NCBI GenBank assembly: GCA_030038195.1
Contig: JASHPJ010000002.1
Coordinates: 1-32,884, forward strand
DNA length: 32,884 nucleotides
From: Acidobacteriaceae bacterium
GTDB taxonomy: Bacteria; Acidobacteriota; Terriglobia; Terriglobales; Acidobacteriaceae
Direction of reading: 5' to 3'
A program made the position numbers and the translations under genes. Shown here piece after piece: positions 25,432 to 32,290 of this stretch (position 1 is its first letter; each line of letters opens with the position of its first letter). Below the pieces are notes generated by a model that was given only the letters and a program-made list of their open reading frames with translations, searched no databases and was not told where the DNA came from.

Positions 25432-26882
25432 GGCGCGACCTTCGCGAGCGCGCCCGTCTTTTCAAGCTGGTCAAGCTGCATGTGGCGCACCATCACCTCC
25501 ACGCCGGCCATCTTGCGCAGGTGCTTCGCCAGTTGCTCGGCGAGATACACCGAGCGATGCTGCCCACCCGTGCACCCGAACGAAACCATCAGGCTCGTGA
25601 AGCCACGCCGCTGATACGCGGCCACGCTCGCATCCACCAGGGAGAACACGCTGGCCAGGAACTGGTGCACGGCGTCCTCGTGGTTCAGGTAATCGATTAC
25701 CGCGGCATCGCGGCCGGTGAGCGCGCGAAACCTTTCCTCGCGCCCGGGATTGGGCAAGCTCCGCGCATCGAAGACGAACCCTCCGCCGTTGCCCGAGTCA
25801 TCCAACGGCATCTCGTGGTGAAACGAGAAACTGAAGATGCGCACCGTCAGCTTGGTCTCGTCCGTTGACAGATTTTTGAGCTTCTCTGACTCGGTGATTG
25901 TGCGCAGCGCATCGAGCAGCGCGGGCAGCGCGACGGGCAGCTTCACATTTTCGGCCAGCCAACGCAGGTTCTTGAGCGCGTAGGGCACCGACTGCAGAAA
26001 ATGCGTCTTGCGCTCATAGAATCCGCGAAAGCCGTAGGCGCCCAGCGCCTGCAGAATGCGCACGTACACGTAGGCGTAGTAGTGCTCCATGAACACGCCG
26101 CGATCTACCGGCGCATACTCGGCAAGGCAGTCGAGGTAGTGGTCGAGCAGCGACTGGCGCAGCGCCGGCGGCAGGTCGGCCTTGCCGTCGTAGAGCAGGG
26201 AGGCGATGTCGTACTGCAGCGCGCCTTTGCGGCCACCCTGGTAGTCGATGAAAAATGGCTGGCCCGCACGCAGCATGATGTTGCGCGACTGAAAATCGCG
26301 GTAGAGAAAGTAGTCGTGATGCGCGTTGAGCAGCAGCTTAGTGAGCCGGCCAAAATCGATTTCGAGCGCCTGCTCGTTGAAGGGAATGCCGGCCAGCCGC
26401 AGAAAGTAATACTTGAAATAATTCAGGTCCCAGGCGATGGACTGGCGGTCAAAACTGGCGCGCGGATAGCAGACCTTGTAATTCAGGTCGCGGCCCGCCT
26501 CGACCTGGAAGCGCGGCAGCACGGCAACCGCTTTGCGATAGGCTTCGACCGCCTGCGCATCGATTGCATCGCCCGCGCGATGCTGGCTCAGAAAATCGAA
26601 GAGCGTGGCGTCGCCCAGGTCTTCTTCAAGATAAGCGCCATGGCTCAGGTCTTCGGCGTAAATTTCCGGCACCGGCAGTCCGCGCCGCCGGAAGTGGTGC
26701 GAGAACTCGAGGAATGCGACATTCTCCTCGCGCACCGAATGCAGGATTCCGATCGCGTGAAACGGCCCTCCGCTGAGCCGGACAATCGCGCGCCCTGAGC
26801 CGCCAAGCTGGCCCTGGAGCGGTTGAATGCGGGCGGCAGGCAGCGCGAAGTGCTGCTCGAAAAGCCGTTCTAAAACGTCCAT
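25428..26882 (-). CDS. AmgK-like sugar kinase fused to a RapZ C-terminal domain
   Basis: The 484-residue protein is two-part. Residues 1-330 are an aminoglycoside-phosphotransferase-type kinase: GGSGRAIVRL glycine region, YLEEDLGDATLFDFL, the catalytic loop YRDFQSRNIML (Asp196, Asn201) and metal-binding IDYQGGRKGALQYDIASLL (Asp213). This matches AmgK, which phosphorylates MurNAc/GlcNAc at the anomeric position. Residues 345-470 match the RapZ C-terminal domain: FSFHHEMPL, FVFDARSLPNP, ALTGRDAAV and VSFGCTGGQHRSVYLAEQL. In E. coli RapZ that domain binds glucosamine-6-phosphate and small RNAs. The P-loop kinase half of true RapZ is absent. It overlaps the MurU-like gene by four bases. The start at 26882 follows AGAGAGG closely. 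Sensing by the RapZ part is inference. Confidence 0.88.
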   Translation of the reverse strand: MDVLERLFEQHFALPAARIQPLQGQLGGSGRAIVRLSGGPFHAIGILHSVREENVAFLEFSHHFRRRGLPVPEIYAEDLSHGAYLEEDLGDATLFDFLSQHRAGDAIDAQAVEAYRKAVAVLPRFQVEAGRDLNYKVCYPRASFDRQSIAWDLNYFKYYFLRLAGIPFNEQALEIDFGRLTKLLLNAHHDYFLYRDFQSRNIMLRAGQPFFIDYQGGRKGALQYDIASLLYDGKADLPPALRQSLLDHYLDCLAEYAPVDRGVFMEHYYAYVYVRILQALGAYGFRGFYERKTHFLQSVPYALKNLRWLAENVKLPVALPALLDALRTITESEKLKNLSTDETKLTVRIFSFSFHHEMPLDDSGNGGGFVFDARSLPNPGREERFRALTGRDAAVIDYLNHEDAVHQFLASVFSLVDASVAAYQRRGFTSLMVSFGCTGGQHRSVYLAEQLAKHLRKMAGVEVMVRHMQLDQLEKTGALAKVAP

Positions 26883-27034
26883 GAGCCTCTCTTGGCGCGA
26901 ATTTCAGCCAACTTCATCAAGATACCGACCGCGGGGAACGGGGTGCAAGGCGCTCAGGAGCCGTGCCGTAGAATGCGCACAAAGGCCTTAACCTCCCGCG
27001 CTTGACCCGACCCAATCCCCAAAAAGGACGGCCC

Positions 27035-27115
27035 ATGAAAACCGCCGCACGCGCCGTGCTTGCTCTTCTTGCCGTCCCAACTCTCCCCCGGCGACGGATC
27101 ACGCATCCAAAATAG
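27035..27115 (+). pseudogene. 26-residue ORF resembling a cut-off signal peptide
   Basis: AAGGA lies six bases before ATG 27035. The frame reads MKTAARAVLALLAVPTLPRR and six more residues to TAG 27113-27115. It has the charge and hydrophobic core of an export signal but no mature protein follows. It may be the stump of a deleted exported-protein gene or a leader peptide. The 26883-27034 stretch before it shows nothing else. Confidence 0.35.
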
Positions 27116-27134
27116 ATATGCGTTCGCAGTCCAA

Positions 27135-27172
27135 GCCGTTCACACCAGGCCGTTCACACCAGGCCGTTCACA
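27135..27172 (+). repeat. 14-bp tandem repeat, 2.7 copies
   Basis: GCCGTTCACACCAG occurs at 27135-27148 and 27149-27162, then GCCGTTCACA at 27163-27172. It lies between the cut-off ORF and the lipoprotein start and looks like recent slippage. Confidence 0.8.
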
Positions 27173-27199
27173 ATTGACCCATTGCAAGGAGCTTGTTCC

Positions 27200-27609
27200 A
27201 TGTCTTCCCATCGCAGATCGGAAGTGCTTGCAATAACGGTCCTGGCCCTGACCGTGATTGTGGCCGTGGCCGGATGCAAGAGCGGATCGCAGTCATCGCA
27301 ATCGCCCGGCGCAGCAGCGCCTGGCAGCCAGGCCAGGCAGTCAGCCCAGGGCGCGTCCGCAGTGGGTGGGGCGCCGAGCGGGGCAAAGGCAAGCGCTCCA
27401 CAACCATGATCGGCGGCGGAGCCGGCCTGGGCGCGCTCATCGGCGGCCTGGCTGGCGGCGGCAAGGGAGCCGTGATCGGCCTGCTGGCCGGCGGCGGCGC
27501 GGGAACCGCGGGCAGCGGGTTTACCGGCAACCGGCAGATTGTTCTGCCTGCCGAGACGCTGCTCACCTTCAAGCTCCAGCACCCGGTGCATATTACCGAG
27601 CAGCAATAA
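27200..27609 (+). pseudogene. glycine-zipper lipoprotein gene split by a frameshift
   Basis: AAGGAG (27186-27191) lies eight bases before ATG 27200. The first frame encodes a lipoprotein signal, EVLAITVLALTVIVAVAGC, with lipobox VAGC (Cys about residue 26), then a Ser/Gln/Ala linker, and stops at TGA 27407-27409. A second frame, entered before 27395, reads GKRSTTMIGGGAGLGALIGG and GKGAVIGLLAGGGAG, a glycine-zipper helix pair, then IVLPAETLLTFKLQHPV, typical of the end of such acidobacterial lipoproteins. Joined, they give about 136 residues. An ATG overlaps the first stop (ATGA, 27406), so reinitiation making a 67-residue second product is possible. The RSTT residues that normally precede the zipper lie upstream of that ATG, which favours a frame break. 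Confidence 0.7.
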
Positions 27610-27656
27610 AGAGAAGGCCTGAGGGCGGGCAGCGCATTTTCCCGGAGAAGCCTCCG

Positions 27657-28667
27657 TTACGCGCCCCTCACCTGGCCGCGGCCGTTGCTCTTTACAGTGT
27701 ACATGCGCGCGTCGGCCGCGCCAATGATCGCGTGCAGCGCCGCGCCGTCATTGGGCGCGGTGGCCAGCCCGATGCTGGCTCCAATGCGGAGCGTCAGCCC
27801 GTTCTTCATGTGGAACTGCGTCTCCATCAGCGCGCGGTGCAGGCTGCGGACCTGCTCGAGCGCCGCGTCCGCGCCGGTCTCGGGCATGAGCACAATGAAC
27901 TCGTCGCCTCCGTAGCGGAAACACAGGTCCTGTTTGCGGCTCAGCTCCTGCAGCCGCTGCCCGGTGCGCGCCAGCAGCTCGCTGCCGATGAGATGGCCGT
28001 GCACGTCATTCACCTGCTTGAACTGGTCGAGGTCGAGGAAGGCAAGACTGGTAGGCAGGCCTGCGCCGTCGGCGCGCTCGAGCTCGCGGCCAAGCACGTC
28101 GTAAAGATGGCGCACGTTGTAGAGGCCGGTGGTGTCATCGGTGATGGTGAGATGCTGGATGTGCGCCACGTCGCGCGCATTCTCAATGGCGATGGCTGCA
28201 TGATCGGCCAGGATGTGCAGGAAGGCGATCGTGTAGTCGGTCATCTGCTCTGCGCTGGGATTGAAGATCTCGATGGCGCCCTGCGTGCCCTTGCGGCCGC
28301 GCAGCGGCAGCGCGATCACCGAGCGCATCCTGCCGGGTTTTGTCCAGCGCGGGTCTTCCCCGGTCTCGGGAACGATGAGCGTTTCGCCGTGCTGCACCAC
28401 CCAGCCGGCCACGCCTTCGCCCACTTTTACGCGCAGATCGCGCAGCGCCTCCTGCTCGCCGCCGGCGGCAATCGCGTAGTAAAGCTCCTGCGCGGACTCG
28501 TCGAGCATCAGCAGTGTCCACAGCTCGGCATGGACCGTCCGTTCCATCTGCTCCAGGATGGTGCGCAGCACCGTGTCCAGATCGAGGCTCGATGTGAGCG
28601 AACGCGTCAGTTGATGGAACACGAGCAGATCGTCGAGAGGGATGCGCGCTGCCGTCTCGGTCGTCAT
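27657..28667 (-). CDS. GAF-GGDEF diguanylate cyclase
   Basis: From ATG 28667 the protein has 336 residues. Residues 15-165 form a GAF sensory domain (LDLDTVLRTILEQM, VGEGVAGWVVQHGETLIV, IALPLRGRKGTQGAIEIFN). A short coiled link leads to a GGDEF domain (about 172-334): DDTTGLYNVRHLYDVL, LAFLDLDQFKQVNDVHGH, and the active site RYGGDEF (GGDEF at 253-257). RKQD at 244-247, five residues before it, is an intact RxxD inhibitory site, so product feedback is likely. It should make cyclic di-GMP in the cytoplasm in response to a ligand or redox cue at the GAF domain. The open frame continues upstream into moaA, but those residues have no domain. It follows moaA by 50 bp on the same strand. Confidence 0.93.
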   Translation of the reverse strand: MTTETAARIPLDDLLVFHQLTRSLTSSLDLDTVLRTILEQMERTVHAELWTLLMLDESAQELYYAIAAGGEQEALRDLRVKVGEGVAGWVVQHGETLIVPETGEDPRWTKPGRMRSVIALPLRGRKGTQGAIEIFNPSAEQMTDYTIAFLHILADHAAIAIENARDVAHIQHLTITDDTTGLYNVRHLYDVLGRELERADGAGLPTSLAFLDLDQFKQVNDVHGHLIGSELLARTGQRLQELSRKQDLCFRYGGDEFIVLMPETGADAALEQVRSLHRALMETQFHMKNGLTLRIGASIGLATAPNDGAALHAIIGAADARMYTVKSNGRGQVRGA

Positions 28668-28717
28668 CGCCTTGCCTTCTGGGGAGGTAGTAAACTCATT
28701 CCGCCGATGTTTCCAAT

Positions 28718-29755
28718 TCAGCCGCCGATGTGCACCATGGACCGCGAAGGCTTCAGGAACCCCGGCTCTCCAATATGATGACGCGCTTCCTTGCCGTGCA
28801 CGGTGCGGGCAATATAGCTGCGCAGCTCCGCGTCGCTTGCGCCGGCCCGCATCCGTCCGTAAAGATCGTGCTCCACCTGCGAGAACAGGCAGGTGCGGAT
28901 CTTGCCGTCTGACGTGAGCCGCACGCGGCTGCACGCTCCGCAAAAGGGCTGGCTCACCGGCGCGATGATGCCAATTTCACCCACGCCATCCGCAAAGGTA
29001 TAGCGCCGCGCCGTCTCGCTGGCCTCGCGCGGCGGCAACTCCACCAGCGTCTGCGTGCGGCTGATGCGCGCCACAATCTCTTTCAGCGGGACCACGATCT
29101 CCGGCGTCCACAGGCGCCCTTCCTCAAGCGGCATGAACTCGATAAAGCGCACAACGACGTTCTCTTCTCGCGCAAAACGCGCAAAACCCTCGATCTGGTC
29201 GTCGTTGAAGCCGCGCAGCAGCACGCAGTTGATCTTGAGCGGAGTCAGCCCCGCTGCGCGCGCTGCGCGGATGCCGCCCAAGACCGTGCGAAAGCTGCCC
29301 TTCACGCGGGTGATGCGCTCGAAGACGTCTTCGTCCACGGCGTCCATGCTGACGGTGACGCGGTTCAAGCCTGCGGCCTTGAGCGGGCCGGCCAGTGAGT
29401 CGAGCAGGTGGCCGTTGGTGGTGAGCGCCAGATCGAGCGGCTCGCCGGCGACGGTGCGCATGGCGGCGAGCTTCTCCACCAGGCCGATGAGGCCGCGGCG
29501 CAGCAGCGGCTCGCCGCCCGTGAGCCGCACCTTGGTGATGCCCAGCGAGACGAACAGCCCGATCAGGCGCCAGTATTCCTCGATTTCAAGCTCGGGATAC
29601 AGCGCTCCCAACTCGCCCGTCCGGCAGTAGATGCACTTATAGTTGCAGCGGTCGGTGATGGAGACACGAAGATCATGGATGACGCGCCCGTGGCTGTCCC
29701 GGAGCTGTGACCCGGAGGTCACCGCGAGAGAAGCGGAAAGGGAAGCAGCAGCCAT
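28718..29755 (-). CDS. moaA: GTP 3',8-cyclase (molybdenum cofactor biosynthesis)
   Basis: This radical SAM enzyme converts GTP to 3',8-cyclo-GTP, the first step of molybdopterin synthesis. From ATG 29755 it has 345 residues. SITDRCNYKCIYC holds the SAM cluster Cys37, Cys41 and Cys44; VRLTGGEPLLRR is the SAM-binding GGEP motif. The C-terminal second cluster is Cys272, Cys275 and Cys289 (CGACSRVRL...RTC). The protein ends VHIGG, with the C-terminal Gly-Gly needed by MoaA. A longer in-frame GTG start at 29800 adds 15 residues without family support. No other mo genes are in the window. Confidence 0.95.
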   Translation of the reverse strand: MAAASLSASLAVTSGSQLRDSHGRVIHDLRVSITDRCNYKCIYCRTGELGALYPELEIEEYWRLIGLFVSLGITKVRLTGGEPLLRRGLIGLVEKLAAMRTVAGEPLDLALTTNGHLLDSLAGPLKAAGLNRVTVSMDAVDEDVFERITRVKGSFRTVLGGIRAARAAGLTPLKINCVLLRGFNDDQIEGFARFAREENVVVRFIEFMPLEEGRLWTPEIVVPLKEIVARISRTQTLVELPPREASETARRYTFADGVGEIGIIAPVSQPFCGACSRVRLTSDGKIRTCLFSQVEHDLYGRMRAGASDAELRSYIARTVHGKEARHHIGEPGFLKPSRSMVHIGG

Positions 29756-29836
29756 CGGCAACCATAACGTCGCGCGCGGCGCTGAGTCGAGCAGCAGCAC
29801 TGAATCCGGCGCATACCAGTGAATTTACGGGGCCGC

Positions 29837-30115
29837 TTAGTCGATCCGCGGCATTCCTTTGCGCAGCGCCAGGCCGGCGATGCCAAAAACCACGATCAGC
29901 AGCAGCGCTATGCAGAAGTAATAGAACATGGGATGCGCCCAGCCCGGTGAATAGCTCAGGTCCTGGCCGACCCAGAGGAGCAGAACGGTGGCGATGACCG
30001 CGAACTGGCCGGCAATGACCAGAAACGTGTGGCCCAGGTCGCGGCGTCTATCCAGAGCCTCCACTTGATCGGGCGTCAGGTTTCGCTCTTCGGGGGGAAG
30101 CAGGGAATTTGCCAT
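29837..30115 (-). CDS. small two-helix membrane protein
   Basis: The 92-residue protein starts MANSLLPPEERNLTPDQVEALDRRRDLG, a soluble N-terminal segment. Two membrane helices follow (FLVIAGQFAVIATVLLLWVG and MFYYFCIALLLIVVFGIAGL) and a basic tail (RKGMPRID). The N-terminal segment looks like a short cytoplasmic handle. AAGGAGA just upstream supports the ATG at 30115. No family is recognised. It lies between moaA and a zinc-ribbon protein gene, all on the minus strand. Confidence 0.75.
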   Translation of the reverse strand: MANSLLPPEERNLTPDQVEALDRRRDLGHTFLVIAGQFAVIATVLLLWVGQDLSYSPGWAHPMFYYFCIALLLIVVFGIAGLALRKGMPRID

Positions 30116-30223
30116 GCGTATCTCCTTCTACCTCTTCGATTCAATCACATTTCCGGAAGGATGCGCTACCCGCCCCGCCGGTTCACTCAACGGCCAACTT
30201 GCTGACTCGCAGCTCGCCGTTTT

Positions 30224-30502
30224 TCACTCCATCAGGAACGCCAGCGACTGCAGCGTGGTGATCTCGAACGGTTTGCGGCAGCGGATATTCACGCAGGCCA
30301 CCTTGTCGTCGCGCCGCACCATGTACGACTGCGCCTTGGCGAACCGCGCGCGGTCGCGCTCGTCGGCTCCGCGCGGCGGTTGCGCACGCTTGCGGCGCAC
30401 CACCCAGGTCACCTTGTACTCGCCGGCCTGGCCGCACTTGGGGCAGATCAGTGTATGGGTACGCTGCTCCGTCGTCTCGTTGAAAAAATCCCGCTCTTCC
30501 AT
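30224..30502 (-). CDS. zinc-ribbon-like small protein (hypothetical)
   Basis: From ATG 30502 this gives 92 residues: MEERDFFNETTEQRTHTLIC, PKCGQAGEYKVTWVVRRKRA, then CVNIRCRKPFEITTLQSLAF near the C-terminus. The two pairs Cys-x2-Cys and Cys-x4-Cys enclose a basic, Arg-rich linker, as in a small zinc ribbon that might bind nucleic acid. The longer frame from 30550 adds Arg-rich residues without conserved look. The metal site and RNA/DNA contact are inference. Confidence 0.65.
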   Translation of the reverse strand: MEERDFFNETTEQRTHTLICPKCGQAGEYKVTWVVRRKRAQPPRGADERDRARFAKAQSYMVRRDDKVACVNIRCRKPFEITTLQSLAFLME

Positions 30503-30597
30503 CGCTGCACGGCCCTCCGGCGCATCACGCCGCCTGTTGCCCCGGCGCACTTTCGCTCCGGCACATTCTCCTTCATACTAATCCTCTGGAATCAGCC

Positions 30598-30771
30598 ATG
30601 GCCAAGCGCAAGCCAAGCCAGTTTTCGACAACAAAAGCGGTGAAAGCCAACGCCCGCGAGCGCGTGGGCCAGCCCCGGCCGGAACGTGTCATAGAAGAAA
30701 AAACGCGGCGCACCGGCCGCGCAGCCAAGCACAAACCCAGGCTCGAAGACCTGGTGCGGCAGGAAGAGTAG
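30598..30771 (+). CDS. small basic protein, 57 residues (hypothetical)
   Basis: ATG 30598 opens MAKRKPSQFSTTKAVKANAR, then ERVGQPRPERVIEEKTRRTG and RAAKHKPRLEDLVRQEE to TAG 30769-30771. It is highly charged, without hydrophobic segments, and has the feel of a conserved short protein: a Lys/Arg body and an acidic end. I have a recollection of similar short proteins in Terriglobia but no named family. It is divergent from the zinc-ribbon gene, 95 bp away. Nucleic-acid or ribosome binding would be a guess. Confidence 0.6.
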   Translation: MAKRKPSQFSTTKAVKANARERVGQPRPERVIEEKTRRTGRAAKHKPRLEDLVRQEE

Positions 30772-30824
30772 CGCCGGCCTTTCGATCAGCTGTCCCGGCG
30801 GCGCTCACGCCGCTGGTAGAAGGG

Positions 30825-32177
30825 CTACTGCTGGCCCTGGGTTTGCGTCGCCGGCTGCGTTGGATGCTCCGCGCTGTAAGGTCCAGGCAGAATCGGCGCG
30901 GCCGGCTTCGCAGCCTCTTCCGGCGCACCGCTCGCCGCCGTCCGCTTGGAGTAGATGCGGAACAGCACTTCCAGGTCGAGCATGACCGGCACCGGCTTCC
31001 CATCCTTGATGGCCGGCGAGAATTTGGCATTCTTGATCGCCGCCACCGCGTTTTCGTCCAGGCCAAAGCCGATCGGCCGCGCGACCGCAATCTCTTCCAC
31101 CTTGCCGTCTGCTCCTACCACCGCGTGATAGAGGGCCATTCCCGCCACGCCGCTGGCCTGCGCGTATTCATTCGATTCCGGCTCGAAGGTCGTCAATAGC
31201 CTGGCCTTGGTGTCCACCGTGTTCTGCCGCAGCACCGACAGGTCCTTGGGCCGGTAATCGGTCTTGTCTGCCGCGGCCTGGTAGTAAAGCTGCCAGAAGG
31301 CGGGCATGGAATCCATCATGCGCGCGTCGAGTCCGGGCGCGAAGACCTTGTCCAGCGCATCCTTGAGCGTCTGCGCGGCGTGCGCCGGCGATGTGGTCGT
31401 CGTCACGCTGCCCGGATCGGCCGGCCGCTCTTCCGGCGGCGCAGCAGCCATCTCGGCTTTCGCCTCGTCTGCGTCCGTTGGCTCGGAAGCAGGCGTAGCG
31501 GCGTTTGGCATACTCGCTGGCGCACCTTTTTTCGTTTCTTTCTCCTTGCCCTTTTCCTTCTTCGGCTTCACCACCACCTCGCGGTCAATGGTGATGCGCA
31601 GCACCTTCTTTTTCGGCGTGATCTTCACCCGGTCGACAGCCTTGGTGGGGTCTTCATACGGCAGCGCGCCCAGAAAGTGCAGCCCGTACCGCGCGCCTTC
31701 CAGCTCCACCTTGTGACGGGTCAGCCGCACCTTGTCGATCTCAACCACGCATAGCGTATAAGAGCCCTGCGGCGAGTGGCCGATGAGCGCGCCATGCTCG
31801 TTGAAGGTGAGCGAGTCGTCCAGGTAGCGTCCGCGCAGGTAGAGGGGCTTGCCCACCAGCAACTGCTTGATCTCGTCTTCAGTAATCTCGCCTCGCTCCG
31901 GGACAGAAGCTGCGCCCGCCTGGGCAGGTGCGGCGGCCTGCGGCGCCGCGGGCTGTGCCGGAGCTTGTGTCTGTGCCGGTGTCGCAGCGGAATCCTGTGC
32001 TGCCTGCGCGCTCGGCTGAGCCGGCTGAGCAGCTTGCGGAGTGGCGTTCTGCGCGGCTGGCTGCTGCGCCGGCACGGCCATGCCCAAAGCCAGCGCGGCA
32101 CAAATGGCCAGGGCGCGTCCACCGACCAGGATGGCAACAAGGGAATGCACAGGACGGCAAAGTAGAGACAGAAGCAT
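30825..32177 (-). CDS. TonB C-terminal-domain protein with Ala/Gln-rich N-terminus
   Basis: The 450-residue protein has an N-terminal hydrophobic segment (LVAILVGGRALAICAALALG, a signal or anchor), then a long Ala/Pro/Gln linker (about 38-93). A folded middle region (about 95-210: DEIKQLLVGKPLYLRGRYLDDS to KKKVLRITIDREV) and a Lys-rich stretch follow. The TonB-type C-terminal domain is at about 355-425: GMALYHAVVGADGKVEEIAV, GFGLDENAVAAIKNAKFSPA and KPVPVMLDLEVLFRIY. TonB domains contact outer-membrane receptors to pass on energy; many are predicted in Acidobacteria. The extra middle domain is not part of ordinary TonB. Whether it works with the two receptors here is unknown, and no exbB/exbD is nearby. 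Confidence 0.78.
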   Translation of the reverse strand: MLLSLLCRPVHSLVAILVGGRALAICAALALGMAVPAQQPAAQNATPQAAQPAQPSAQAAQDSAATPAQTQAPAQPAAPQAAAPAQAGAASVPERGEITEDEIKQLLVGKPLYLRGRYLDDSLTFNEHGALIGHSPQGSYTLCVVEIDKVRLTRHKVELEGARYGLHFLGALPYEDPTKAVDRVKITPKKKVLRITIDREVVVKPKKEKGKEKETKKGAPASMPNAATPASEPTDADEAKAEMAAAPPEERPADPGSVTTTTSPAHAAQTLKDALDKVFAPGLDARMMDSMPAFWQLYYQAAADKTDYRPKDLSVLRQNTVDTKARLLTTFEPESNEYAQASGVAGMALYHAVVGADGKVEEIAVARPIGFGLDENAVAAIKNAKFSPAIKDGKPVPVMLDLEVLFRIYSKRTAASGAPEEAAKPAAPILPGPYSAEHPTQPATQTQGQQ

Positions 32178-32290
32178 AGGGGGAGCCCTTGTGCGCCACT
32201 CTAACAGGATTCTGTTGCAAGCGGCGAAAAGATTCGGGGAACCGCCCTAACACTTTCCGGTAGTTTTCCCGGTTCCCGCGCGGGTTCCGG

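Noticed and set aside
25326..26798. Plus-strand frames opposite the kinase-RapZ and MurU-like genes
   Set aside because: They mirror the real genes, lack motifs and have no ribosome sites.
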